Origin: Streptomyces achromogenes
Lineage (GTDB): Bacteria; Actinomycetota; Actinomycetes; Streptomycetales; Streptomycetaceae
Direction of reading: 5' to 3'
DNA length: 64,000 bases
NCBI RefSeq assembly: GCF_030816715.1
Contig: NZ_JAUSYH010000001.1
Location: 6,696,001-6,760,000, forward strand
Shown here one piece after another: positions 8,308 through 16,736 of this stretch (position 1 is the first letter of the stretch; each line of letters starts with the position of its first letter). Under the pieces are notes generated by a model. That model had not been told where the DNA came from, ran no database searches, and saw only the letters and a list, made by a program, of their open reading frames with translations. A program made the translations under genes and the position numbers.

Positions 8308-8955
8308 GGCGCACGTCGTCCTTCCTCGTCGTCACCACGCCCGGCGGTGTGACGGATCGGGGGCGAGCTCGGCGAGGGGCACGGGAGTCGTTCCCCTCCG
8401 GTGTGGCGGTGCGGTGTCCGGAAGCCGACGGAGTGCGGGCCGAGGGGCGACCGCGGTGCGGTGGCGCTGGGGTGCGATGGGGCTGGGGTGCGATGGGGCT
8501 GGGGTGCGATGGGGCTGGGGTGCGATGGGGCCGAGGTGCGATGTGGTGAGGCTGGGGTGCTGTGGATCTGGCTGTGTGCGGCCGAAGTGCGTGCGGGGGG
8601 TCGGCGTGCGGCCGAACCGGGTGCGGCGGGGCTGGGGTGCGGCGGGGCTGGGGTGCGCCGGGGCGCGGTGAGGCGGAGATGCGGCGGGGTGCCGGGGGGG
8701 CGGGCGCCGTGGGGCTGGGTGCGATGAGACGCGATGCGACTGTGGGATTTCTGCCCGTCTCCCTCCCTGTTCATCCCGGCCGCACGCCGAGGTTCACCCG
8801 GCTCGCGGCACCGGGGCATTTCTGGGGCTTCCGGGGGCCCTTCCAAGTCCGTTGCGGTTGTGGGGGGACCGGTTCGGGGCGGGGGCGGGGACCCCTCCAT
8901 CCCTGGCCTGCTATCGGTCGCAACTCGTCACCCGTCACCCATCACCCGTCACCCG
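8308..8955. other. 648-bp intergenic with simple repeats
   Basis: No gene is supported here. The spacer separates two same-direction genes (histidine kinase then membrane protein on the minus strand). It holds a 16-bp minisatellite (8466-8529) with decayed relatives to about 8670, and a 7-bp array that runs into the kinase stop codon. Open frames across it only reflect the repeats. Confidence 0.6.
8466..8545. repeat. 16-bp tandem repeat, four perfect copies plus a decayed fifth
   Basis: The unit GCTGGGGTGCGATGGG repeats exactly at 8466, 8482, 8498 and 8514, followed by a decayed copy at 8530. Scattered GGGGCTGGGGTGCGGC words continue to about 8660. The strand carrying the G-runs could form quadruplexes. 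This is direct observation. Confidence 0.95.
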
Positions 8956-8967
8956 CTACCCGTCGCC
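8926..8967. repeat. 7-bp tandem array CGTCACC, six units
   Basis: Units are CGTCACC, CGTCACC, CATCACC, CGTCACC, CGCTACC and CGTCGCC. The array spans the stop codon of the histidine kinase (8956-8958), so its last residues are encoded by repeat units. Confidence 0.9.
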
Positions 8968-10425
8968 TGGCAGTTCCGGTTGCGCCGGCCTGCTTCGGAC
9001 CGACCCCAGGGGCAGCGTCATCGTGAAGACGGTGGCGGTCGTCGTGTCGTCCAGGTCCAGCGAGCCCCCGTGGGCGCGTACCAGGGAGCGGGCGACCGAG
9101 AGGCCGAGGCCGCTGCCGCCCCGGTCGCGGCTGCGGGCCTTGTCGACGCGGTAGAAACGGTCGAAGACGCTTTCGCGGTCTTCCGGCGGGATGCCGGGCC
9201 CCTGATCGGTGACATGGACCCGGGCCGTCTCCGCCGAGACGGACACCTCGACCGAGACCGGCGTGCCGGCCGGGGTGTGCACGGCCGCGTTGGTCAGGAG
9301 GTTGTCCAGGACCTGCCGGATGCGATGCGGATCGATCCGCAGCCGTACGGCCGCCGGTCCCGGGAGCACCGTCACCGGATGCCCGGCGTGACTCGCCCGG
9401 AACGCGTCGGCGGCCTGCTCGGCCAGTTCCACGAGGTCGGCGTTCTCCCTCCGCAGGGGCGTCTCCACCTCGGCGGCGTCCAGGCGGGCCAGTAGCAGGA
9501 GGTCGTCGAGGAGGACGCCCATCCGGGCGGCCTCGGCGCGCAGCCGGGCCAGATGCTTGTCGCGTTCCTCGGGGGCGTTGGCGGCCGCGTACTGGAAAAG
9601 ATCCGCGTAACCGCGTACCGACATCAGCGGCGTGCGCAGTTCGTGCGAGGCGTCGGCGACGAAGCGGCGCAGGCGCTGCTCGGCCTCCGCGCGCACGGCG
9701 AGTGAGTCGTCGATGTGCTCCAGCATCGTGTTGAAGGCCGTCCGGAGCTCCTCGACCTCGGGCCCGCCGCCGGGGGCGTCCGCCCGCAGGTGCAGCCGGG
9801 ACGCCGACTCGCTCAGGTCGTGCGAGGCGATCCCGTGCGCGGTGTGCGCCATGTCGCTGAGCGGTTTCAGCCCTTTCTTCAGCATCCGCCGGCCGAACAC
9901 CACCAGCGCCAGCAGCGCCAGACCGAACGCGACCACCTGCATCGTGATCAGCTGACGCATGGTGCCGTCGATGTCCTCGGTCGGTGCGGCGCTGACCAGC
10001 ACCACGCCGGGCGACACCTCGCAGGCGCGCAGCAGATACGTGCCCCCGCCGATCCGCTCCGTGCGGGTGACGTCGACGGCCGAGGCGGACATCCGCCGGG
10101 CGAGGGCGGTCAGCGCCGTGGTGTCGGGGGGCACGTCGGCCGGCTTGCGCAGGACGGCCGCGTCCGCCGACACGTCGTAGACGGCCGTGTACCAGCCGTA
10201 GTACGGCTGGCGCTCCACGATGCCGTGCGCCTTGGCGTCCTTGGACTGCACCGCCTGGACCAGCTTGATCTGGTCCCGTAGCTGGTGGTCGAGATAGTCC
10301 CGCATGTACATGGTCAGCATGGCGCCGACCACGGCGAACACCACCAGCGACAGCGCCCCCAGGCCGAGCGCCAGCCGGGTGCCCAGCCGGAGCCTGCGGT
10401 ACGACCGGAGGAACCGGGCGATCAC
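8956..10425 (-). CDS. Sensor histidine kinase (HAMP, HisKA, HATPase)
   Basis: The 489-aa membrane kinase has TM1 at about 17-39, an extracytoplasmic sensor of about 115 residues, TM2 at about 159-178, and a HAMP linker to about 245. The phosphoacceptor is His261 in DASHELRTPL. The N-box is DNLLTNA (Asn379) and the G1 box DQGPGIP, followed by DRFYR and GGSGLGLS. The GTG start at 10425 overlaps the stop of the response regulator by four bases (GTGA), so the pair is translationally coupled. It is divergent from a flavin-transfer/oxidoreductase cassette, which makes redox or envelope stress a reasonable but unproven signal. The sensor domain matches no family I can name. Confidence 0.95.
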   Translation of the reverse strand: MIARFLRSYRRLRLGTRLALGLGALSLVVFAVVGAMLTMYMRDYLDHQLRDQIKLVQAVQSKDAKAHGIVERQPYYGWYTAVYDVSADAAVLRKPADVPPDTTALTALARRMSASAVDVTRTERIGGGTYLLRACEVSPGVVLVSAAPTEDIDGTMRQLITMQVVAFGLALLALVVFGRRMLKKGLKPLSDMAHTAHGIASHDLSESASRLHLRADAPGGGPEVEELRTAFNTMLEHIDDSLAVRAEAEQRLRRFVADASHELRTPLMSVRGYADLFQYAAANAPEERDKHLARLRAEAARMGVLLDDLLLLARLDAAEVETPLRRENADLVELAEQAADAFRASHAGHPVTVLPGPAAVRLRIDPHRIRQVLDNLLTNAAVHTPAGTPVSVEVSVSAETARVHVTDQGPGIPPEDRESVFDRFYRVDKARSRDRGGSGLGLSVARSLVRAHGGSLDLDDTTTATVFTMTLPLGSVRSRPAQPELPGDG

Positions 10426-11114
10426 TCGGCCGCCTGCCGGAGTACGTATCCGAAACCGCGTACCGTCTGGATCAGCGGGTCGTCGCCCGTCGCGTCGAGC
10501 TTGCGGCGCAGCCGGCTGACGACCAGCTCGACGACGTTGGAACGGCCGCCGAAACCGTATTCCCACACATGGTCGAGGATCTGCGCCTTGGTGAGCACGG
10601 TGGGCGACTTGCGCATCAGGTAACGCAGCACCTCGTACTCGGTCGGCGTCAGCGTGAGCAGTTTGCCGTCGCGCCGCACCTCGCGGGTGTCCTCGTCCAT
10701 GGTGAGGTCCGCCACCTGCAGCACGGAACGCTGGAATCCGGGGCCCGCGCTGCGCCGCAGCACGGTGCGCAGCCGGGCCATCAGCTCCTCGACCGCAAAC
10801 GGTTTCACCAGGTAGTCGTCCCCGCCCCGGGTCAGCCCCGCGACGCGGTCGGCAACCCCGTCCCGCGCCGTCAGGAACACGACGGGAACCATCGTGCCGC
10901 CGTTGCGCAACCGGTCGAGCACGCCGAAACCGTCGATGTCGGGCAGCATCAGGTCGAGCACCACGATGTCGGGACGGAAGTCGGCGGCACGGCGCAGCGC
11001 CTCTTCACCCGAGTTCGCGGTCACCGCGTTCCAGCCCTCGTAGCGGGCGACCGTCGCCACGAGATCGGCGATCGGCGGGTCGTCGTCCACGACGAGGAGT
11101 CGTACTTTTTCCAC
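10422..11114 (-). CDS. OmpR/PhoB-family response regulator
   Basis: The 230-aa regulator has a receiver domain (acidic pocket Asp10-Asp12, phosphorylatable Asp54 in VVLDLMLPD, Lys104 in YLVKPF) and a C-terminal winged helix (LTPTEYEVLRYLM, then SRLRRKLD and VRGFGYVL). It pairs with the overlapping kinase. The GTG at 11114 sits 6 nt after CACTAT, a likely -10 box, so the mRNA is probably leaderless. The divergent flavin cassette begins 152 bp away and is the obvious target. Confidence 0.95.
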   Translation of the reverse strand: MEKVRLLVVDDDPPIADLVATVARYEGWNAVTANSGEEALRRAADFRPDIVVLDLMLPDIDGFGVLDRLRNGGTMVPVVFLTARDGVADRVAGLTRGGDDYLVKPFAVEELMARLRTVLRRSAGPGFQRSVLQVADLTMDEDTREVRRDGKLLTLTPTEYEVLRYLMRKSPTVLTKAQILDHVWEYGFGGRSNVVELVVSRLRRKLDATGDDPLIQTVRGFGYVLRQAAE

Positions 11115-11120
11115 CCGCCC

Positions 11121-11126
11121 ATAGTG
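11121..11126 (-). promoter_or_regulatory. -10 box of the response-regulator/kinase operon
   Basis: CACTAT on the minus strand ends 6 nt before the GTG at 11114. No Shine-Dalgarno sequence fits between, which supports leaderless initiation. Confidence 0.4.
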
Positions 11127-11266
11127 CGCCACTCGCCCCGCAGCGCCAGAGCCGCGTCTCGCGTGCGCGCACATCGATAAGATCTTGAAAGTTGTACGAC
11201 AGGAGAATGACAGCAAAGCACGGACAAGCTCTGTGTTCTGAGGACCCGATCTAGGAGTTTCCGTCC

Positions 11267-12604
11267 GTGACGACCGTCCAATCGCCTCCCTCGCCCCCCA
11301 CGGCGATCCGGCCCAAAGTGGTGGCCCGCACCGGCCTGTACGCCGTGCTGGCCGCCAACGCGGCCGTCGTGACCCTCTTCGCCGTCCAGGCCGGCTTCGC
11401 CTCCAACGCACTGGTCGTGATCGGCCGTTTCGCCGGTCTGTACGGCGCGTTGCTGATGGCGTTCCAGCTGTTGCTGGTGGCCAGACTGCCCTGGCTCGAC
11501 CGCCGGATCGGCATGGACCGGCTCACCAACTGGCACCGCTGGACCGGCTTCGGCCTGCTGTGGACGCTGGTCGGGCACGTGGTGTTCATCACCTTCGGCT
11601 ACGCCGAGTCGTCCTCGCTGAACCCGGTGAACCAGCTCGTCGACCTCGCCGAAACCGTCGAAGGCGTTTTCCGCGCCGTGGTCGCCATGGCGCTGATTCT
11701 TGTCGTCGGCGGTGTCTCCGCCCGCTGGGCGCGTCGCCGGCTGGCCTATGAGACCTGGCACTTCGTCCATCTGTACACCTACGTCGCCGTGGTGCTGGCC
11801 TTCACGCACCAGGTCGCGGTCGGCACCACCTTCACGGCGTCGTCCGCCGCCACCGCCTACTGGTACGGCGTGTGGGGCGTCGCCCTCGGCTCGGTGTTCC
11901 TGGGCCGCCTCGTGCTGCCGCTGTGGCGGAACTGGCGTCACCAGCTGCGCGTCGAGGCGGTCGTTCCCGAGGCCGACAACGTCGTTTCCGTCTACATCAC
12001 CGGGCGCGACCTGGACCGGATGCCCGCCCGGGCCGGCCAGTTCTTCCTCTGGCGGTTCATGACCAAGGACCGCTGGTGGCAGGCCAACCCCTTCTCCCTG
12101 TCGGCCGCGCCCGACGGCTCCCGCCTGCGGCTGACCGCCAAGGCCGCCGGTGACGGCTCCGCGGGCCTGCGTCATGTCAAGCCCGGCACGCGGGTCTTCG
12201 CCGAGGGTCCCTACGGCGCGTTCACGGCGATGCACCGCACCCGCCCGGAAGCCCTGCTCATCGCCGGCGGCGTCGGCGTCACCCCCATCCGCGCGCTCCT
12301 CGAGGAGATCCACGGGCATGCCGTCGTCATCTACCGCGTGGCCGGCGAACGTGACGCCGTCCTCTATGACGAGCTGCACCGACTCGCCCTCTCCAAGGGG
12401 GCGGAGCTGCACCTGGTCACCGGGCCGCCGGTGCCCGACCGGCTGGCGCCGCGCGAACTGTCCGCGCTCGTCCCGGACATCGCGCGGCGGGACGTCTTCC
12501 TGTGCGGGCCGCCGCCGATGATGAACGCGGTCCTCGGCACCCTCCGCGAGCTCGGCGTGCCGAGGCCGCAGATCCACTTCGGGCGCTTCAGCCTGGCGGG
12601 ATGA
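11267..12604 (+). CDS. Ferric-reductase-like transmembrane NAD(P)H:flavin oxidoreductase
   Basis: The 445-aa protein has about six N-terminal membrane segments (residues 20-220) with His residues suited to heme binding (NWHRWTG, GHVVFITF, WHFVHLY, FTHQVAV). A cytoplasmic reductase follows: an FAD site (GQFFLWRF, NPFSLS) at about 245-300 and an NAD(P)H site (LIAGGVGVTPIRALL, VFLCGPPPMM) to the end. It should pass electrons from NAD(P)H across the membrane. It is followed by an FMN-binding protein (10 bp) and ApbE (1 bp), which identifies an extracytosolic flavin electron-transfer cassette. The GTG start has AGGAG 11 nt upstream. Confidence 0.9.
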   Translation: MTTVQSPPSPPTAIRPKVVARTGLYAVLAANAAVVTLFAVQAGFASNALVVIGRFAGLYGALLMAFQLLLVARLPWLDRRIGMDRLTNWHRWTGFGLLWTLVGHVVFITFGYAESSSLNPVNQLVDLAETVEGVFRAVVAMALILVVGGVSARWARRRLAYETWHFVHLYTYVAVVLAFTHQVAVGTTFTASSAATAYWYGVWGVALGSVFLGRLVLPLWRNWRHQLRVEAVVPEADNVVSVYITGRDLDRMPARAGQFFLWRFMTKDRWWQANPFSLSAAPDGSRLRLTAKAAGDGSAGLRHVKPGTRVFAEGPYGAFTAMHRTRPEALLIAGGVGVTPIRALLEEIHGHAVVIYRVAGERDAVLYDELHRLALSKGAELHLVTGPPVPDRLAPRELSALVPDIARRDVFLCGPPPMMNAVLGTLRELGVPRPQIHFGRFSLAG

Positions 12605-12614
12605 GAGAGACATC

Positions 12615-13022
12615 GTGAAGCGAGCCATACCTGTCCTGATCCTGTCCGTCGCGGGACTCATCCCCGTCTGGCGCTACGAGCCGTCCACCGGGACGTCGAC
12701 CACCACGTCCACGGTCGCCGAGTCACCCGCGCCCGCGTCCTCGTCGTCCTCTTCCCCGGGGACGCAGACGTTCACCGGAACGACGGTCACCACGGAGAAG
12801 GGCGACGTCCAGGTCCGGATCACCTACGACGGCAGTGAGATCACGGCCGTCCAGATGCTGAAGCAGCCCAACCATCCGCAGACGACGGCGGCGGTGCCGA
12901 AGCTGATTGCGGAGACGCTTACGGCGCAGAGCGCGGACATCGACACCGTCTCCGGAGCGACCCTCACCAGCGACGGCTACAAGGAGTCGCTGCAGGCCGC
13001 GATCGACGCCAAGGGCGCATGA
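12615..13022 (+). CDS. Membrane-anchored FMN-binding (flavinylated) protein
   Basis: The 135-aa protein has an N-terminal membrane anchor (residues 4-19), a Ser/Thr/Pro linker (24-50) and an FMN-binding domain. The flavinylation motif SGATLTS lies at 113-119 after Asp108/Asp110; Thr118 matches the residue that receives FMN in NqrC/RnfG-type domains. No lipobox cysteine is present, so it is anchored by the uncleaved helix or a cleaved signal. It sits 10 bp after the reductase and 1 bp before ApbE. It is predicted to accept electrons outside the membrane. Confidence 0.9.
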   Translation: MKRAIPVLILSVAGLIPVWRYEPSTGTSTTTSTVAESPAPASSSSSSPGTQTFTGTTVTTEKGDVQVRITYDGSEITAVQMLKQPNHPQTTAAVPKLIAETLTAQSADIDTVSGATLTSDGYKESLQAAIDAKGA

Positions 13023-13023
13023 C

Positions 13024-13770
13024 GTGCACCGCGTCGAACACGTCATGGGGTTTCCCGTCTCGCTGCGGGTGGACGACGTCACCGACCCGTCGGTCCCCGA
13101 GGGCGCCGCGGACGCCGTCTTCGCATGGCTGCGGGAGGTCGACGAGCGGTTCAGCCCCTACCGGGAGGACAGCGAGGTGTCCCGGCTGGACCGGGGCGAA
13201 CTGTCCGCCGACGGGCCGAGCGACGACCTCGCCGAGGTCCTCGGCCTGTGCGAGGAGTACCGGATCGCCACCGGCGGCGCCTTCGACGTCCGGCTGCCCG
13301 GCCGCGGCCTCGACCCCTGCGCGGTCGTCAAGGGCTGGTCGGTGCAGCGGGCGGCGGACCTGCTGACCGCGGCAGGACTGACCCGGTTCTGCCTCAACGC
13401 CGGCGGTGACGTCGTCGTCTCGGGCGGCCCCTGGCGGGTCGGCGTGCGGCACCCCTTCGTCGCGGACAAGGTGTGCGCCGTCCTCGGCCTCACCGACGCG
13501 GCGGTCGCCACCTCCGCACGCTACGAGCGCGGCGACCACATCCTCGACGGGCGCACCGGCCTCCCGGCGGCCGGCCTCGACAGCCTCACCGTCGTCGCCC
13601 CGGACCTGACCCTGGCCGACACCGTCGCCACCGCCGCGTTCGCGCTGGGCCGCGAGGGCGTGGAGTGGGCGGCCTCGCAGGCGGACTGCGAGGTCTTCGC
13701 CGTGGTCGCCGGGGGCGGAGTGCTGCGTACCCCGGGCTTCCCCACGGCCGGCGCGGGGACGGCGGCCTGA
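13024..13770 (+). CDS. apbE: FAD:protein FMN transferase
   Basis: The 248-aa ApbE enzyme attaches FMN from FAD to threonine of extracytoplasmic flavoproteins. Family features are MGFPVSLRV, FSPYREDSEVSRLD, GLDPCAVVKGW, NAGGDVVVSG and the Mg-site region TLADTVATAAFALG. It starts at GTG 13024, one base after the stop of the FMN-binding protein; ATG 13045 is an alternative. It is shorter than many ApbE proteins and has no signal peptide, as in actinobacterial members, so the modification may happen before or during export. The neighbouring protein with SGATLTS is its evident substrate. Confidence 0.92.
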   Translation: MHRVEHVMGFPVSLRVDDVTDPSVPEGAADAVFAWLREVDERFSPYREDSEVSRLDRGELSADGPSDDLAEVLGLCEEYRIATGGAFDVRLPGRGLDPCAVVKGWSVQRAADLLTAAGLTRFCLNAGGDVVVSGGPWRVGVRHPFVADKVCAVLGLTDAAVATSARYERGDHILDGRTGLPAAGLDSLTVVAPDLTLADTVATAAFALGREGVEWAASQADCEVFAVVAGGGVLRTPGFPTAGAGTAA

Positions 13771-14112
13771 CGTTTCTCACGTCCCTCAGATCCCTCGACT
13801 CGGAGCAACGCGGGGTAACGCCGGAGCCGGACGCCTCCCGCGTTCGTTTCGTTCATGGCCCTGACGATGGAGGCGGCGTCTGGGGGATCCCCGAGCCGTT
13901 GCTGAGGGCGGGGTGAGAATCAGCGGACTCACAGGTAGGACGCAGCGGAAGCGCTCTCACGTGTTCTCCCGGACCTGGCCGCCGGGCGCCGAGCCCTGTC
14001 GTGCCCTGGGAAACGTCCGAAACACAAGCGGTCTAGACTCTCCCCGCAATGACCTGAACTCATGTGGTCGAGTGCGGGCGGAAACGGCCAGACCCGAAGG
14101 GTATTCGGCGTT
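13771..14112. other. 342-bp intergenic, probable promoter of the amine transporter
   Basis: A TAGACT hexamer at 14034-14039 is the best -10 candidate for the downstream ATPase; no good -35 is present (GGAAAC about 19 nt before). GAAGGG at 14096-14101 may be the ribosome binding site for the TTG start at 14113. I see no small gene or terminator. Confidence 0.45.
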
Positions 14113-15285
14113 TTGATACGGATAGATTCAGTCACCAAGCGGTACCCGGACGGCACGGTGGCGGTCGACCGGCTCTCCCTCGACATACCGGACCGCTCGA
14201 TCACCGTCCTCGTCGGCCCGTCGGGCTGCGGCAAGACGACCACCCTGCGGATGATCAACCGGATGGTCGAGCCCACCGAGGGCGCCATCCTCATCGACGG
14301 CGTCGACAGCCGTCAGCAACCGGTCAACTCGCTGCGCCGGTCGATGGGTTACGTCATCCAGAACGCCGGGCTCTTCCAGCACCGCACGATCGTCGACAAC
14401 ATCGCCACCGTCCCCCGGCTGCTGGGCTGGAGCAAGGACAAGGCCCGCGCGCGGGCCAGGGAGCTGATGGAACGGGTGGGGCTGGACGCCTCGTTCGCCA
14501 AGCGCTACCCCTATCAGCTCTCCGGCGGCCAGCAGCAGCGCGTCGGCGTGGCGCGGGCGCTCGCCGCGGACCCGCCGGTGCTGCTGATGGACGAGCCGTT
14601 CTCCGCCGTCGACCCGGTCGTCCGCAAAGGCCTGCAGGACGAACTGCTGCGCATCCAGGAAGAGTTGGGCAAGACGATCGTCTTCGTCACCCATGACATC
14701 GACGAGGCCGTCAAGCTCGGCACCATGGTCGCCGTGCTGCGCACCGGCGGGCGGCTCGCCCAGTTCGCGCCGCCCGCCGAGCTGTTGTCCGAGCCTGCCG
14801 ACGAGTTCGTCGAGGACTTCCTCGGCGCCGACCGGGGCATCCGCCGTCTGTCGTTCTTCTCCTCCGCCGAGCTGGAGTTGCTCACCGCTCCCATCGTCGC
14901 GGTCGACTCCACCGCCGAGCAGATCACCGCCAAAGCCACGGCCGACGTCCCCTACCTCCTCGTCACCGGCATGGACGGCCGCCCGCTCGGCTGGAGCGAG
15001 CCGGACGCGCTGACCGCGGGACAGATCGACGCCGGCCGACTGCTGTCGTACGGGCGGCCGTTCGTCGCCGGACAGGACTCGCTGCGGGCCGCGCTCGACT
15101 GCGCCGTCCTGTCGCCCACCGGCTGGGCCGTCGCCGTGGACGCGGAGGGCCGGGCCACCGGAGTCGCGTCGCAGGCGGCGATCGCCGACGCGATCCGCGG
15201 CGCCCACGCGGCGGGCCGGCAGGAGGGACGGGAACGCCAGGAGGAACAGCCGGCCGGGGAAACCGTTTCGAAGGCCGTCCGGTGA
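14113..15285 (+). CDS. Quaternary-amine (glycine betaine/choline) ABC transporter ATPase
   Basis: The 390-aa ATPase of the OpuA/OpuC/ProV class has Walker A GPSGCGKTTT (35-44), the Q-loop in YVIQNAG, signature LSGGQQQR (136-143), Walker B VLLMDEP and H-loop VTHD. A C-terminal CBS-like part (about 260-365) is typical of osmoregulated members. The start is taken as TTG 14113, giving (L/M)IRIDSVTKRYPDG; GAAGGG lies 11 nt upstream. It overlaps the permease by four bases (GTGA). Its binding protein lies 6.5 kb away beyond a conservon. Role: ATP-driven uptake of compatible solutes such as glycine betaine, by family. Confidence 0.9.
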   Translation: MIRIDSVTKRYPDGTVAVDRLSLDIPDRSITVLVGPSGCGKTTTLRMINRMVEPTEGAILIDGVDSRQQPVNSLRRSMGYVIQNAGLFQHRTIVDNIATVPRLLGWSKDKARARARELMERVGLDASFAKRYPYQLSGGQQQRVGVARALAADPPVLLMDEPFSAVDPVVRKGLQDELLRIQEELGKTIVFVTHDIDEAVKLGTMVAVLRTGGRLAQFAPPAELLSEPADEFVEDFLGADRGIRRLSFFSSAELELLTAPIVAVDSTAEQITAKATADVPYLLVTGMDGRPLGWSEPDALTAGQIDAGRLLSYGRPFVAGQDSLRAALDCAVLSPTGWAVAVDAEGRATGVASQAAIADAIRGAHAAGRQEGRERQEEQPAGETVSKAVR

Positions 15286-16661
15286 ACCGCTTCTTCGACA
15301 TCCCGAGCGACCTCCAGCACGACTGGCTCGGCCTGATCGGGCTGCATCTGCGCGAGGCCCTGCTGCCGGTGCTGGGCGGGCTGCTGCTCGCGCTCCCGCT
15401 GGCCCAGCTGTGCGTGCGGCTGCGCTGGCTGTACCCGCCGGTGCTGTGGGTGACGACCGTGCTCTACGCCATCCCGTCCCTGGCCTTCTTCGTCGTCCTC
15501 ATCGACTACACGGGGCAGACCGAACTCACCGTGATGATCCCGCTCACCGTCTACTCCCTGGTCGTGCTCGTCCCGGCGATCGTCGACGGCGTGCGCTCGG
15601 TGCCGCAGGAGACCCTCGCCGCGGCGACCGCCATGGGCTTCGGACCCGTACGCCGCTATCTGCAGGTCCAGTTGCCGATCGCGGTGCCCGCGATCATCGC
15701 CGGTCTGCGGGTCGCGACGGTGTCCAGCATCAGCCTCGTCAGCGTCGGCATGCTGATCGGCAACCAGGGCGCGCTCGGCAACCTGCTGCACGACGCGCAG
15801 ATCTACAACCGGCCGGAACTGGCCTGGAACTCCGTGCTCACCACGGCGGTCCTGGCGGTTCTCGTGGACGCCGCGCTGGTCCTCGTACGGCTCCTGCTGA
15901 CCCCGTGGATGCCGAGCGCCGCCGGCCGCCGCCGGGCCGCGCAGGCGGCGCCCGTCCTGGAGGGGAGTAGTCCGGTGAACGTACTGAACTTCGTCAACGC
16001 CTTCTTCGGCGACGGCGCCCACTGGCACGGCTACGACGGCATCCCCACCCGGCTGCTGGAACACCTCCAGTACTCGCTCGAGGCGCTCGCCCTCGCCGCC
16101 CTCATCGGACTGCCGGTCGGACTCGTCACCGGCCACTACGGCAAGGGCGGCAACACCCTCACCCTGATCGCCACCGCGGGCCGGGCGCTGCCCACCTTCG
16201 GTCTGCTGGTGCTCATCACCATCACCACCGGCTTCGGCATGATGCCGGTGATGATCCCGCTGGTGGTCCTCGCCGTCCCGCCGATCCTTGTCACCACCTA
16301 CGAGGCGGTGCGCTCCGTCGACCCGTCCCCGGTGGACGCGGCGCGGGGCATCGGCATGGCCGAACCGCGCATCCTGCTCCAGGTGGAGCTGCCCGTCGCG
16401 CTGCCGCTCATCCTCGGCGGGCTGCGCTCGGCGGCCATCCAGATCGTGTCCACCGCCACCATCGCCGCGTACGTGGGCCTCGGCGGACTCGGCCGCTTCA
16501 TCGTGGACGGCCTCTACCAGCACGACTACGAGAAGGTCGTCGGCGGCGCCACCCTGGTCGCCGGTATGGCGCTCGCGACCCTGGGCATCTTCTGGGCGGT
16601 CGCCCGCGCGACGGTCTCGCCGGGGGTGCGGCGCGCCCACCAGGGCGTGTTTCGAACGTAG
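15282..16661 (+). CDS. Fused double permease of the quaternary-amine ABC transporter
   Basis: The 459-aa protein carries two complete binding-protein-dependent permease domains in tandem: residues 15-215, with the EAA-type loop near ETLAAATAMGF, and 260-450, with its own loop near SPVDAARGIGM. Many related systems encode these as two proteins. At the join, GGAGGGGAG (15959-15967) precedes an in-frame GTG at 15975 (residue 232, start of VNVLNFVNAFFGD), exactly like a separate gene start, so a second shorter permease may also be made. The gene overlaps the ATPase by four bases. Its last codons and stop lie inside a 20-bp inverted repeat. Confidence 0.9.
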   Translation: MNRFFDIPSDLQHDWLGLIGLHLREALLPVLGGLLLALPLAQLCVRLRWLYPPVLWVTTVLYAIPSLAFFVVLIDYTGQTELTVMIPLTVYSLVVLVPAIVDGVRSVPQETLAAATAMGFGPVRRYLQVQLPIAVPAIIAGLRVATVSSISLVSVGMLIGNQGALGNLLHDAQIYNRPELAWNSVLTTAVLAVLVDAALVLVRLLLTPWMPSAAGRRRAAQAAPVLEGSSPVNVLNFVNAFFGDGAHWHGYDGIPTRLLEHLQYSLEALALAALIGLPVGLVTGHYGKGGNTLTLIATAGRALPTFGLLVLITITTGFGMMPVMIPLVVLAVPPILVTTYEAVRSVDPSPVDAARGIGMAEPRILLQVELPVALPLILGGLRSAAIQIVSTATIAAYVGLGGLGRFIVDGLYQHDYEKVVGGATLVAGMALATLGIFWAVARATVSPGVRRAHQGVFRT

Positions 16662-16707
16662 CGTCGTCCGCCCGCCGGGCAGGCGGGACGTTTGAAACAC
16701 GCCCTGG
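16640..16707. terminator. 20-bp near-perfect inverted repeat at the permease stop (bidirectional terminator or insertion scar)
   Basis: CCAGGGCGTGTTTCGAACGT (16640-16659) pairs with 16688-16707 with one mismatch. The 28-nt loop itself contains a CCGCCCGCC/GGCGGG stem. It lies between the convergent permease and conservon genes, where a two-way terminator is expected, but there is no U-tract and the left arm is coding sequence. Confidence 0.6.
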
Positions 16708-16736
16708 CCAGGACCCGGCCCCGCGCATCGTGTTCC

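Noticed and set aside
8466..8545. Tandem repeats as a CRISPR array
   Set aside because: Units are contiguous with no unique spacers, and no cas genes are present.
8349..8727. Short plus-strand frames with repetitive GAGVRWGWGAMGL-type peptides
   Set aside because: They are translations of the 16-bp minisatellite.
13019..13366. ATGA-overlapping frame as the true start of ApbE
   Set aside because: That frame (MTCTASNTSWG) is out of register with the ApbE domain; the GTG at 13024 is in frame.
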